In this document: piece by piece, positions 1-7,302 of the stretch
Layout of the letters: each line of letters opens with the position of its first letter
Position numbering within the stretch: position 1 is the first letter of the stretch
Assembly (NCBI GenBank): GCA_027686065.1
Contig: JAQCTH010000027.1
Span: forward strand, 1-23,038
DNA from: Clostridiaceae bacterium AF10-41
GTDB taxonomy: Bacteria > Bacillota > Clostridia > Clostridiales > Clostridiaceae
Reading direction: 5' to 3'
DNA length: 23,038 bases
Notes under the pieces: generated by a model
Databases searched by the model: none
What the model was told of the DNA's origin: nothing
What the model saw: the letters and a program-made list of their open reading frames with translations, nothing else
Translations under genes and position numbers: made by a program

Positions 1-316
1 AGACTAATATTAATGAATAATATTATTAGACTTTAAATTAAATAGAAGCATACAATGTCATAAAAATTATTAAATAAAGAATTTAGTTAAGATATCTACA
101 TTAAATTATGACTAAAATATACAATATATCTATTTTGCAAGAATAATTAAAAGGTTTATTTTTATGTTATTTTAGATAAAGTAATAAGGCATTTTTAAAA
201 TAGAATTAAGGAATTTGTAAATTAAAAAATTCTTTATATTGTATAATTGTAAATTTTATAAATCAAAAAATATATAATCAAAATACAATTTTTGTAAAAT
301 TTTCTAGGAAAAAAAA
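1..316. other. AT-rich non-coding stretch, no gene recognised
   Basis: This stretch before the first promoter holds no open reading frame with a ribosome binding site. The only structure seen is a perfect 8-base inverted repeat, TAATATTA at 5-12 and 18-25 around a 5-base loop. It is too AT-rich, and lacks a clean T-tract, to call a terminator with confidence. It may be the tail of a gene lying to the left of the window. Confidence 0.4.
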
Positions 317-345
317 TTGACAATCTGACAACTTAATGTTAGTAT
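317..345 (+). promoter_or_regulatory. sigma-A promoter of the osmoprotectant ABC operon
   Basis: TTGACA at 317-322, a 17-base spacer and TAGTAT at 340-345 form a near-consensus sigma-A promoter. Transcription should start near 352, giving a short 24-base leader with a GGGGAGG ribosome binding site before the ATG at 376. Short arms ACAAC (328-332) and GTTGT (348-352) flank the -10 box and could be a regulator site. Confidence 0.75.
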
Positions 346-375
346 TAGGTTGTTAAGAAATTGGGGAGGTAATTT

Positions 376-1503
376 ATGATAGAATTTAAAAACATAAAGA
401 AAAGTTATAAAAACAACGTTATATTAGAAAATTTCAACTTAAATATAGAGGATGGAAATCTAGTTGTACTAATAGGATCAAGTGGTTGTGGTAAAACAAC
501 TTTATTAAAAATGATAAATAGATTAATAGAATCCACATCAGGAGAGATAGTAGTTAATGGAAAAAATATAAATCATATGGATCCTATAGAACTTAGAAGA
601 AGTATAGGGTATGTAATTCAGCAAACAGGTTTATTTCCACATATGACAGTGAAGGAAAACATAGAAATAATTCCTAAACTTATGGGAAAAAGCCAAGAAG
701 AAATAGATAAAAAGACAATAGATTTATTAAATATGGTTGGATTAGAGCCAGAAGAATATAGTGATAGATATCCAGTAGAACTAAGTGGAGGACAGCAGCA
801 AAGAATTGGAGTTGCAAGAGCCTTTGCAACAGATGCTGAAATAATCTTAATGGATGAGCCTTTTAGCGCCTTGGATCCAATAACAAGAACAGAGCTTCAA
901 GAGGAGCTTTTTAATATTCAAAAGGAATATAGAAAAACTATAGTATTCGTAACTCACGATATGGATGAAGCCATAAATTTAGCAGATAAAATATGTATAC
1001 TAAAAGATGGTAAAATACTTCAATATGATACTCCAGAAAATATATTGAAAAATCCAGCAGGAGAATACGTTGAAGAATTTGTTGGTAAGAATAAAATTTG
1101 GACAAAACCTGAAATGATTAAGGCAGAAGATGTTATGATATCAAAACCAGTAACAGTTAGTCCAAAGAGAAATTTACTTCAAGCAAGAGAAATAATGAGA
1201 GAGAAAAAAGTAGACAGTCTATTAGTAATTAATAAAGAAGGAAAGCTTTTAGGATATATTACTTTAGAAATAATACAAAAAATAGAAGAAAAAAATACAT
1301 TGGTTGAGGAAGTAATGAATAAAAATCCAGAATGCGTATGTGGAGATAAGAATCTACCAGAATTATTAGAAATATTTAATAATTTAAAGAAGGGATACTT
1401 ACCAGTATGTAGTGATGAAGGGAAACTTCTAGGATTAGTAACAAGAAGTAGTTTAATATCAGTTTTAAGTAGCCAATATATAGAAATGGGAGGAGATAAT
1501 TAG
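376..1503 (+). CDS. Glycine betaine/choline-type osmoprotectant ABC transporter, ATP-binding protein with CBS domains (OpuFA/OpuCA-like)
   Basis: This is the cytoplasmic ATPase subunit that powers uptake of quaternary-amine compatible solutes such as glycine betaine, carnitine or choline. The N-terminal ABC domain has Walker A GSSGCGKT (residues 34-41), the signature LSGGQ (136-140), Walker B IILMDEP (156-162) and the switch histidine H194. Residues about 252-366 form two CBS domains, which in OpuA/BusA-type systems sense ionic strength or cyclic di-AMP; that role is inferred here. The length of 375 residues is normal for the QAT/OpuCA family. The ATG at 376 has a strong GGGGAGG site. The TAG stop overlaps the GTG start of the permease by one base, so the two are translationally coupled. 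OpuFA (two-gene OpuF system) fits better than OpuCA because the partner is a fused permease and binding protein. Confidence 0.92.
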   Translation: MIEFKNIKKSYKNNVILENFNLNIEDGNLVVLIGSSGCGKTTLLKMINRLIESTSGEIVVNGKNINHMDPIELRRSIGYVIQQTGLFPHMTVKENIEIIPKLMGKSQEEIDKKTIDLLNMVGLEPEEYSDRYPVELSGGQQQRIGVARAFATDAEIILMDEPFSALDPITRTELQEELFNIQKEYRKTIVFVTHDMDEAINLADKICILKDGKILQYDTPENILKNPAGEYVEEFVGKNKIWTKPEMIKAEDVMISKPVTVSPKRNLLQAREIMREKKVDSLLVINKEGKLLGYITLEIIQKIEEKNTLVEEVMNKNPECVCGDKNLPELLEIFNNLKKGYLPVCSDEGKLLGLVTRSSLISVLSSQYIEMGGDN

Positions 1504-3083
1504 TGAATATTTTTATAGAGCAATTAGTAACAAAAAAATCAGAAATACTATCTCTTCTATTAGAACATATACAACTTACAATTATAGCAGTATTAATAGC
1601 AGTAGTAATTGGAGTGCCATTAGGTATTTTAATAACTAAAAATAAAAAATTAGCTAATGTTGTAATTGGATTTGCAAACTTGACTCAAGCTATACCAAGT
1701 TTGGCTATATTAGGTTTCTTGATACCAGTTGTAGGTATAGGGTCAGCACCAGCAATAACTATGGTAGTGTTATACTCTATGTTACCTATAATAAAAAATA
1801 CTTATACAGGAATTACAAATATAAATCCAGATATGCTAGAAGCAGCAAAGGGATTAGGAATGACGAGCGGACAAACTCTTAAGCTTATAAAGATTCCCCT
1901 AGCTATGCCAGTTATGATGGCAGGTATAAGAATGGCAGCAGTTACAGCAGTTGGTCTTATGACAATAGCAGCATTTGTAGGTGCAGGTGGACTTGGATAT
2001 CTAGTGTTCTCAGGTATTCAAACAGTGGATAATAATCTTATATTATTTGGTGCAATTCCAGCAGCAGTACTAGCTTTAGTTATAGACTGGATAACAGGAA
2101 AAATAGAAGAAGCTACAATGCCAAATGGAATTAAAAAATCAGATGGAACCATGAAAGTAAGAAGAAATTCTTCTAATAAGAATAGAAAAAGAAATATAGT
2201 TATAGCATCTATATTAGCAATAGCAGTTGTAGGTGGGGTAATTGTTTCAAGTATAGCAAATAATAGCGATAAAATAACCATAGGATCTAAAAACTTTACA
2301 GAGCAAATAATATTAGGAAATATGCTTCAACAATTAATTGAAGATAAAACAGATATAAATGTACAAACAAAACTAAATTTAGGTGGAACTCAAGTTGCTT
2401 TTAATGCATTAAAATCAGGTGGAATAGATATGTATGTTGAATATACAGGTACAGGATATGTAAATATATTAAATATAACAGAGCCTAATTCAAATACAGA
2501 TGAAGTATATAATGTAATGAAAGATAGATTTAAAGCAGACTTTGGTATTGATGTATTAAATCCAATGGGATTTAATAATACCTATGCAATGGCAGTATCT
2601 AAAGAAACAGCAGATAAATATAACTTAAAGACAGTATCAGATTTAGCCAAGGTATCTGGGGAATTAATAGCAGGACCTACAATAGAGTTTGCAAATAGAG
2701 AAGATGGTTTATTAGGACTTAATAAAGCCTATAATATGAACTTCAAAACAGTAAATGCAGTAGATGGTGGGTTAAGATATACAGCTTTAAATAGTAACGA
2801 GACACAAGTAATTGATGCATTTACAACAGATGGATTAATAGAGCAGTTTAAATTAGCAGTTTTAGAAGATGATAAAAGTTTCTTCCCACCATACCACGCA
2901 GTTCCCATTGTCAAGGAAGAAACTTTAGAAAAATTCCCAGAACTTAGAGATGTTTTAGGAGAATTAGATGGGAAATTAACAGATGAGAAAATGAGAAAAT
3001 TAAATTATGAAGTAGATGTAAATAAAAGGGATGCTAAAGTAGTTGCTAATGAATTCTTAAAGTCAGAAGGACTGGTTGAATAG
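1503..3083 (+). CDS. Osmoprotectant ABC transporter, permease fused to substrate-binding protein (OpuFB-like)
   Basis: This membrane subunit carries its own extracellular binding domain. Residues about 15-205 form a binding-protein-dependent permease with several hydrophobic segments and the EAA loop near residues 113-135 (EAAKGLGM), which docks onto the ATPase. After a basic linker (about 211-230) comes another membrane segment (about 231-252). Residues about 257-523 then form an OpuAC/ProX-like substrate-binding domain, starting ITIGSKNFTEQ. The start is GTG at 1503, overlapping the stop of the ATPase gene by one base, with a GGGAGGAG site upstream. The length of 526 residues fits OpuF- and BusAB-type fusions, and a hairpin terminator follows. 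The substrate is a quaternary amine by family; which one cannot be read from the sequence. Confidence 0.9.
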   Translation: MNIFIEQLVTKKSEILSLLLEHIQLTIIAVLIAVVIGVPLGILITKNKKLANVVIGFANLTQAIPSLAILGFLIPVVGIGSAPAITMVVLYSMLPIIKNTYTGITNINPDMLEAAKGLGMTSGQTLKLIKIPLAMPVMMAGIRMAAVTAVGLMTIAAFVGAGGLGYLVFSGIQTVDNNLILFGAIPAAVLALVIDWITGKIEEATMPNGIKKSDGTMKVRRNSSNKNRKRNIVIASILAIAVVGGVIVSSIANNSDKITIGSKNFTEQIILGNMLQQLIEDKTDINVQTKLNLGGTQVAFNALKSGGIDMYVEYTGTGYVNILNITEPNSNTDEVYNVMKDRFKADFGIDVLNPMGFNNTYAMAVSKETADKYNLKTVSDLAKVSGELIAGPTIEFANREDGLLGLNKAYNMNFKTVNAVDGGLRYTALNSNETQVIDAFTTDGLIEQFKLAVLEDDKSFFPPYHAVPIVKEETLEKFPELRDVLGELDGKLTDEKMRKLNYEVDVNKRDAKVVANEFLKSEGLVE

Positions 3084-3141
3084 TGAAAAAGTTATGGAGA
3101 TAACTCAATGACGAGTTATTTATAATGAAGGAATGAAAAAA

Positions 3142-3184
3142 TTAGGGGATAGTTCTTATCAAAAGAACTATCTCTAATATTTTG
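3142..3184 (+). terminator. Rho-independent terminator after the osmoprotectant operon
   Basis: The arm GATAGTTCTT pairs with AAGAACTATC around a short loop and is extended by TTAG/CTAA at its base. A weak T-tract (TATTTTG) follows. It ends the two-gene ABC operon. Confidence 0.75.
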
Positions 3185-3201
3185 TATTTATTAACATTCC
3201 C

Positions 3202-3241
3202 TTCAATATACATTGAAATTTATGTCGATTATTGATATAAT
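3202..3241 (+). promoter_or_regulatory. sigma-A promoter with overlapping inverted repeat, before the P-loop gene
   Basis: TTGAAA at 3213-3218, 17 bases and TATAAT at 3236-3241 form a good sigma-A promoter, giving a leader of about 50 bases to the ATG at 3299. The -35 box lies within a perfect inverted repeat, TTCAAT-ATAC-ATTGAA (3202-3217), which could be a repressor site. Confidence 0.7.
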
Positions 3242-3298
3242 TAAAATCTGTTTTAAAAGAGAATTTACTTTTATATAGAAATTTTTGGAGGGTTTGAA

Positions 3299-3880
3299 AT
3301 GCCAAAGAGAATTGCCATTTTAGGTGGCCCAAGATGTGGTAAAACTACATTAATACAACAACTTTATGTAGAAATGAAAATCAGAGACTTAAGCGTGGGA
3401 GTAGCAACGGAGTATAGTACAGATTATCTAAGAGATAAAGGTATGATAGAAAATATAGCAGAACAATATGGAATTTATTTAGGACAACTTCACTTAGAAG
3501 AAAGTTTAAATGAATTTGATTATGCAATAACAGATTACGCTACGTTTGTACCTTACATATATGCAAGATTCATGCTTGGAGATAAAAAAAGAACAACAAA
3601 AGAAATAGAAATACTTAAGGATCTTTATGTACTAGCATTAAGAGATTTACCTAAGTATGATCATATATTCTTTGTTCCAAGAGAATTTGGTTATTCAAAA
3701 GATGGAGTAAGATGGCAGGATGAAGAAGTAGCACAAGCTGTGGACAAGGCTATATTAAGCTTTTTAGAAGCAGAAAATGTTAGATATACAGAAATAACTG
3801 GTTCAACAAAAGAAAGATCTGAAAAAATACTAGATATGGTAGGTATTTCTCAGGATGTAAATTTAGATATGGCTAAATAA
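3299..3880 (+). CDS. NadR/AAA_28-type P-loop ATP-binding protein, function unknown
   Basis: This 193-residue single-domain P-loop protein has Walker A G9-GPRC-GKT (residues 9-16). The rest follows the AAA_28/NadR nucleoside-kinase pattern: an early conserved acidic stretch (TEYSTDYLRDKG, about 38-49), a YDHIFFVP strand (about 120-127), a DGVRW motif (about 135-139), and a late ITGSTKERSEKI segment (about 162-173) like the C-terminal part of NadR-type kinases. It lacks the nucleotidyltransferase and DNA-binding domains of full NadR, so a small-molecule kinase or nucleotide-switch role is possible, but no substrate can be named. It stands alone between its own promoter and a strong terminator, with a GGAGGG ribosome binding site before the ATG. 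Confidence 0.8.
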   Translation: MPKRIAILGGPRCGKTTLIQQLYVEMKIRDLSVGVATEYSTDYLRDKGMIENIAEQYGIYLGQLHLEESLNEFDYAITDYATFVPYIYARFMLGDKKRTTKEIEILKDLYVLALRDLPKYDHIFFVPREFGYSKDGVRWQDEEVAQAVDKAILSFLEAENVRYTEITGSTKERSEKILDMVGISQDVNLDMAK

Positions 3881-3881
3881 A

Positions 3882-3936
3882 GGAGCTGTCTCCAATTGAT
3901 TTTTTGAATCAATTGCTGGAGACGGCTCCCTTTTTC
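3882..3936. terminator. Strong intrinsic terminator between convergent genes
   Basis: The arm GGAGCTGTCTCC pairs with GGAGACGGCTCC (one G-U pair). A further CAATTGATT/AATCAATTG pairing closes a T-rich loop, and a five-T tract follows on the plus strand. It lies between the plus-strand P-loop gene and the minus-strand gene ending at 3958. The minus-strand T-tract is weaker but may allow bidirectional use. Confidence 0.9.
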
Positions 3937-3957
3937 AATTGGGAGAAGTTATTCAAA

Positions 3958-4608
3958 TTATTTAAAAATAAGTGAAAGTGGAATTGATAAAAGCAATAAA
4001 TAAAAAAGGAAAAGAAGAATTTTTTCAAAGGAAGATAATTCACTTTTTTTATAATCAATTATATTGATGGACTTTTCATCTTTTAAATATTTAATTATAT
4101 CTAAAAATAGTTGCTGAGTTTTATCACCAAAGGGTCTTGGGGAAAATTCTTTTCCATCTTTAAACTTAATACCTATTGTTTCACATTGATTCCACATGTC
4201 AATTAAACATTCTATATTTTCAATTTCATTGGAATATCCGTCTTCTAATAGATTATAAGTTCGTCCCATTTTATATATAAAGATTTTATAATTAGTAATG
4301 AATATTCCAAGATATATTGTTGGGTCCCCACCCATTGCTCCAGCCCAAATTCTATGAACATCCTTTTCAAAATAACTTTGAAGAGAAATAATTTTATATT
4401 TAATTCTATCATCCTTAGATAATTTAGATATAACTAGACTCTCCAATTCTAAAAATGCAATCTTTTTTAAAACTTTATCATTTTTTATTTTATAAAAATC
4501 CTGACCAATGGTATTTTCTTTATCAAGTGATATATTTTCTAAGGCTATAATTTCATCATCAGAGTATTCTATTGAGTTTAAGAGTTTTAACAAATCTTTA
4601 TTTTCCAT
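3958..4608 (-). CDS. Tail-anchored protein of unknown family, possible partner of the ECF sigma factor
   Basis: I do not recognise a named family. The protein of about 216 residues has a soluble acidic N-terminal part and a central strand-rich stretch (about 100-170, around YLGIFITNYKIFIYKMG and IGIKFKDGKEFSPRPF) that resembles bacterial PH-like domains. It ends in one hydrophobic segment followed by a single lysine, so the soluble part should face the cytoplasm. It follows the sigma-factor gene directly. The ATG at 4608 has an AGGTG site six bases upstream and is preferred. A GTG at 4617, overlapping the sigma stop, is the alternative. A membrane protein coupled to an ECF sigma gene is commonly its anti-sigma factor, but no known anti-sigma motif (zinc HXXXCXXC, RsgI-type) is seen, so this role is inference. 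Confidence 0.7.
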   Translation of the reverse strand: MENKDLLKLLNSIEYSDDEIIALENISLDKENTIGQDFYKIKNDKVLKKIAFLELESLVISKLSKDDRIKYKIISLQSYFEKDVHRIWAGAMGGDPTIYLGIFITNYKIFIYKMGRTYNLLEDGYSNEIENIECLIDMWNQCETIGIKFKDGKEFSPRPFGDKTQQLFLDIIKYLKDEKSINIIDYKKSELSSFEKILLFLFYLLLLSIPLSLIFK

Positions 4609-4609
4609 A

Positions 4610-5146
4610 CTATTCACCTACAATTCTTTTTAATTTTTTCCTAGCTCTTGATATTCTTGTGTAAATATAGTCTTCAGTACAGTCTAATTCTAAGGCTATT
4701 TCCTTTATAGAAAAGCCCTCGTAATATCTTTTTATTAGTATAAGCCTATCTTTTTCATCTATATTTTCTAAAAGTAAATTAATCATTTGTATATTTTCAA
4801 CTTTTTCAAAATTATTTTCTTCAGAGGGAATTATATTTGGAATATATTCCACTGAATTATTAACTTTGTAGTTTTTACGTTTTATATCTAAGGCCTTGTA
4901 TTTAGTAATAGATATTAACCAGTTCCTAAAGCACCCCTTTTCTTCATTGAAACAATCAATGTTAAACCAAATAGTAGTAAATACATCATTATAACATTCA
5001 TCAACAAATTCCTTTTCGCAAGGGGTGTTTAGTATCTTAGATGAAATATAAATAACTAATTTGCCATAGATATTCATCAATTTACAAAGGCTAGTTTTAT
5101 CTTTATTTTTAATACCTTCAACCAAAGAGTAATCATTTGACTCCAA
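4610..5146 (-). CDS. ECF-type RNA polymerase sigma factor
   Basis: This 178-residue sigma-70 family protein has only regions 2 and 4, as is usual for extracytoplasmic-function sigma factors. Region 2 spans about residues 18-92, including DECYNDVFTTIW and the RNWLISITKYKALDIKRK promoter-melting segment. Region 4 spans about 125-174 (DRLILIKRYYEGFSIKEIA, then a helix-turn-helix ending SRARKKLK). The start is TTG at 5146. It is chosen because a strong AAGGAGGAGA site lies just upstream and no in-frame ATG or GTG is near. It is transcribed with the downstream membrane protein gene. The region upstream on the minus strand has TTGACA but its best TATTAT lies 22 bases away, so a standard sigma-A promoter is not clear and autoregulation is possible. 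Confidence 0.88.
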   Translation of the reverse strand: MESNDYSLVEGIKNKDKTSLCKLMNIYGKLVIYISSKILNTPCEKEFVDECYNDVFTTIWFNIDCFNEEKGCFRNWLISITKYKALDIKRKNYKVNNSVEYIPNIIPSEENNFEKVENIQMINLLLENIDEKDRLILIKRYYEGFSIKEIALELDCTEDYIYTRISRARKKLKRIVGE

Positions 5147-5159
5147 AGAATCTCCTCCT

Positions 5160-5581
5160 TATTTATTTCTCTATATAATATTCGTTTACTATTCTGCTTT
5201 TCTGTCAATTAATTTAAATATAATTAGATATTTTTTAATAGTAGGAGGATAGTATTTATTTTAGAGGGAGATGAAAATTTATGTTATGTATGTTTTGTGG
5301 TAGTGACTGTAAAACTAATGAAGAATATAAAGAAGTTATGAAAGGAAGGTAATTGCATCAACATATTTATTTACTATTCTATCTCAACTTGTTTTATAAA
5401 TAACTCATCTTTTATTTCATTCATGTTTGAGAAATCAAAATCTAATAGGGTAGTAGTATTATTTTCTATATTTTCAATCAAATAATAAGATCTTATAAAT
5501 ATATTATATATATACATAAGATGTTATTAAACAAATGCTTTTTTTAAATTTGTTAGAAAATAAACCAATAAAAGAAGTATC
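5160..5581. other. Intergenic region with small reading frames only
   Basis: The gap between the sigma-factor gene and the fasciclin gene carries no normal-sized gene. It holds a 23-codon frame on the plus strand (5281-5352, listed separately) and a 35-codon frame on the minus strand (5374-5481, TTG start, no ribosome binding site) whose composition looks protein-like. These may be remnants of decayed genes. Confidence 0.4.
5281..5352 (+). CDS. Possible micro-protein or gene remnant with CxxCxxxC motif
   Basis: A 23-codon frame begins MLCMFCGSDC, with cysteines at residues 3, 6 and 10, as in the start of a zinc-ribbon protein. A GAGGGAG stretch lies about 10 bases upstream. The frame stops after KGR. 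It may be a true small metal-binding peptide or the 5' remnant of a lost gene. No partner gene supports a function. Confidence 0.25.
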   Translation: MLCMFCGSDCKTNEEYKEVMKGR

Positions 5582-5624
5582 TATAAAGTTTGAAATAATT
5601 GGAACTTTATAAAATGAATATAAT
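5582..5624 (+). promoter_or_regulatory. Inverted repeat over the probable fasciclin gene promoter
   Basis: Perfect 9-base arms, TATAAAGTT (5582-5590) and AACTTTATA (5603-5611), are separated by 12 bases. A TATAAT at 5619-5624 is a likely -10 box. No good -35 box sits at 16-18 bases: the closest is TTGGAA at a spacing of 14, inside the repeat. This layout suits a regulated promoter in which a dimeric protein binds over the -35 region. Confidence 0.45.
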
Positions 5625-5640
5625 AGTAATTGAATTCAAA

Positions 5641-5682
5641 TACTAAAGCTGAATAAAAAACAAGAGAAAAGGAGCTTTAGTA
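5641..5682 (+). repeat. Perfect 10-base inverted repeat enclosing the ribosome binding site of the fasciclin gene
   Basis: TACTAAAGCT (5641-5650) is the exact reverse complement of AGCTTTAGTA (5673-5682). The right arm covers the end of the Shine-Dalgarno (GGAG at 5671-5674) and the first base of the ATG. In mRNA this would form a 10-base-pair stem with a 22-base loop that could limit ribosome access. Confidence 0.65.
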
Positions 5683-6197
5683 TGAAAAACAAATTTAGAA
5701 AAATTATAGCTTTAGTTATGACTGTATTAGTATTTAACATTTTGGAAGTAAATTGCTATGCGTATATGCAAGGAGATAATGAATCAAAGGATATAGTTGA
5801 AATTGTTAGTGGTGACAGTAGATTTAAAACATTAACAAGTGCTGTAAAAGCTGCAGGTTTAGTAGAAACTCTTAAAGGAAAAGGACCATTTACTGTATTT
5901 GCACCAACAGATGAAGCATTTGCAAAACTTCCAAATGAAACACTTACTGAACTTTTAAAACCAGAAAACAAAGAAGCTTTATCAAAAATATTAACTTATC
6001 ATGTTACACCAGGAAAACTTACTGCAGCAGATGTAGTAAAATTGAATGGAAAAGAAATAAAGATGGTTAATGGTGATAAAGCAAAAATAGAAGTCAAAAA
6101 TAATGAAGTATATATTAATGGAGCAAAGATTATAGTTACTGATATTATGGCCAAAAATGGAGTAATACATGTAATAGATGCAGTAATTATGAAGTAA
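5682..6197 (+). CDS. Secreted single-domain fasciclin (FAS1) protein
   Basis: This 171-residue protein has a signal peptide (basic MKNKFRKI, hydrophobic core to about residue 20, likely cut near residue 27 after CYA) and one FAS1 domain covering about residues 38-170. The family hallmarks are present: the H1 box [17 protein letters not shown], the TYHVTPG (YH) motif, and the H2 box [12 protein letters not shown] at the C-terminal end. No sortase motif is seen. A cysteine near the signal end (VNCYA) does not form a clear lipobox. FAS1 domains mediate weak cell-surface or matrix adhesion; the partner is unknown. It is monocistronic, with its own promoter region and terminator. Confidence 0.88.
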   Translation: MKNKFRKIIALVMTVLVFNILEVNCYAYMQGDNESKDIVEIVSGDSRFKTLTSAVKAAGLVETLKGKGPFTVFAPTDEAFAKLPNETLTELLKPENKEALSKILTYHVTPGKLTAADVVKLNGKEIKMVNGDKAKIEVKNNEVYINGAKIIVTDIMAKNGVIHVIDAVIMK

Positions 6198-6281
6198 ATT
6201 AACTGTAATTTTATAATTAAAGATTAAGAGATTATTTTAAATTAATTAAATAGGGATTTTGTTTATTTTTAGTGAATAAGT

Positions 6282-6327
6282 GAACATATATAAGTTTAAT
6301 AAACTTATATATGTTCATCTTGTTTTT
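6282..6327 (+). terminator. Intrinsic terminator after the fasciclin gene
   Basis: A perfect 16-base stem runs from GAACATATATAAG (starting at 6282) to its complement ending at 6316, with a short loop, followed by a T-rich tail at 6319-6327. Confidence 0.85.
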
Positions 6328-6372
6328 ATGGCTAATTATATTAAGTTGTAATAAAATATAATTCCAAAGAAG

Positions 6373-6401
6373 TTTAAATAAATTAATATATGGTTTATAA
6401 T
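6373..6401 (+). promoter_or_regulatory. Probable promoter of the TetR gene
   Basis: TATAAT at 6396-6401 is preceded at a 17-base spacing by TTTAAA (6373-6378), which is a weak -35 box. It lies directly upstream of the AGGAG site and the ATG at 6441. Confidence 0.4.
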
Positions 6402-6440
6402 ATAGCATAGCAGTATTATAGATAGGAGTTTTATTTAGAA

Positions 6441-7025
6441 ATGAGAGAATTAAAGAGTGTTGAAGAGAAAATTTTAGATAGAGCATTATATTTAATAGGA
6501 AAAAATAAAACTATGGATGTGCCTGTTCGTGCAATTGCAAAAGAAGCAAATGTAAATGTAAGTGCTATAAATTATTATTTTAGGACAAAGGAAGAAATGT
6601 TAAAACAGGTTAAACAGTTTTATCTAATTAATACTCAAACAGTTTCATCAATACTAAACAGCCATGAATACGAAGATGAAGAAAGATTGATTTTAGCTTC
6701 TAATGAAATAATGGAATATATGTTAAGATTTCCAGGAGTAACTGTAATTTTAAGAGAAGCTATAAAATGTCATGAAAATGATGAAATATCAAAACTTATT
6801 GTAAATGAAAATAATGAAATGTATAAAAAAATTGAGGAAATATTATATAATATTACTGTAAATAATAAAATGACTTTAAAGCATAAAATGGCTATATTTA
6901 TGGCATCAATTACTCATATTATTGAGAATGCTGACATTATTGGATTTGCTGAAGAGATGGTAAATACAAAGGAAAAAAGAATAGAATTTATAAAAAATAT
7001 AATAAAAGTTTTAAAGACTACTTAA
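6441..7025 (+). CDS. TetR/AcrR family transcriptional regulator
   Basis: This 194-residue one-component regulator has an N-terminal TetR helix-turn-helix at about residues 9-56, with the typical pattern VRAIAKEANVNVSAINYYFRTKEEMLKQV. The rest is a helical ligand and dimer domain with no recognisable ligand signature. The ATG is preceded by AGGAG at a rather long spacing of 12 bases. The terminator stem starts inside the last codons. The gene lies just before the flavin reductase in the same orientation, with a long dyad in between, so repression of the reductase gene in response to its substrate is a reasonable guess. The repeat before its own gene was not matched to that dyad. Confidence 0.88.
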   Translation: MRELKSVEEKILDRALYLIGKNKTMDVPVRAIAKEANVNVSAINYYFRTKEEMLKQVKQFYLINTQTVSSILNSHEYEDEERLILASNEIMEYMLRFPGVTVILREAIKCHENDEISKLIVNENNEMYKKIEEILYNITVNNKMTLKHKMAIFMASITHIIENADIIGFAEEMVNTKEKRIEFIKNIIKVLKTT

Positions 7026-7041
7026 AGGTAGTCTTTTTTAT
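7013..7041 (+). terminator. Intrinsic terminator overlapping the TetR stop codon
   Basis: AAAGACTAC (7013-7021) pairs with GTAGTCTTT (7028-7036) around the stop codon, followed by a T-tract. The reductase therefore needs its own promoter. Confidence 0.85.
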
Positions 7042-7138
7042 TTTCTAGAAATAATCTGAATATTGTAAAATTAAAACAAAATGTATTAAACATATTGCTT
7101 TAAATTGTTAAATATTCTATAATGTTTTTGTAGATAAT

Positions 7139-7180
7139 CTCTAAATAATTATTCTGTAAACAGTTAAATATTATTTAGAG
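7139..7180. repeat. Long perfect inverted repeat with nested dyad, likely operator
   Basis: CTCTAAATAAT (7139-7149) and ATTATTTAGAG (7170-7180) are perfect 11-base arms. Almost at the same centre lies a second dyad, CTGT-AA-ACAG (7154-7163). No T-tract follows, so it is not a terminator. It sits in the 277-base gap before the flavin reductase and next to the TetR gene, as a regulator binding site would. No clear -35/-10 pair was found nearby. Confidence 0.55.
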
Positions 7181-7302
7181 GAAAAAATTTATAAAATACT
7201 GTTAAAATAATAACTTAATAAAGACTGATATATTATTAATGTAGCTTCGAAGTATGAAAAATGGTAACAGTAATATAAATTAATATATAGGGGGAGGCTT
7301 AA

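Noticed and set aside
5374..5481. 35-codon minus-strand frame as an annotated gene
   Set aside because: It has a TTG start without a Shine-Dalgarno and no recognised family; kept only as a low-interest observation.
6232..6486. 84-codon minus-strand frame overlapping the fasciclin terminator and the start of the TetR gene
   Set aside because: It runs through a terminator hairpin and into a well-supported gene, its residue composition is that of random AT-rich DNA, and no ribosome binding site supports it.
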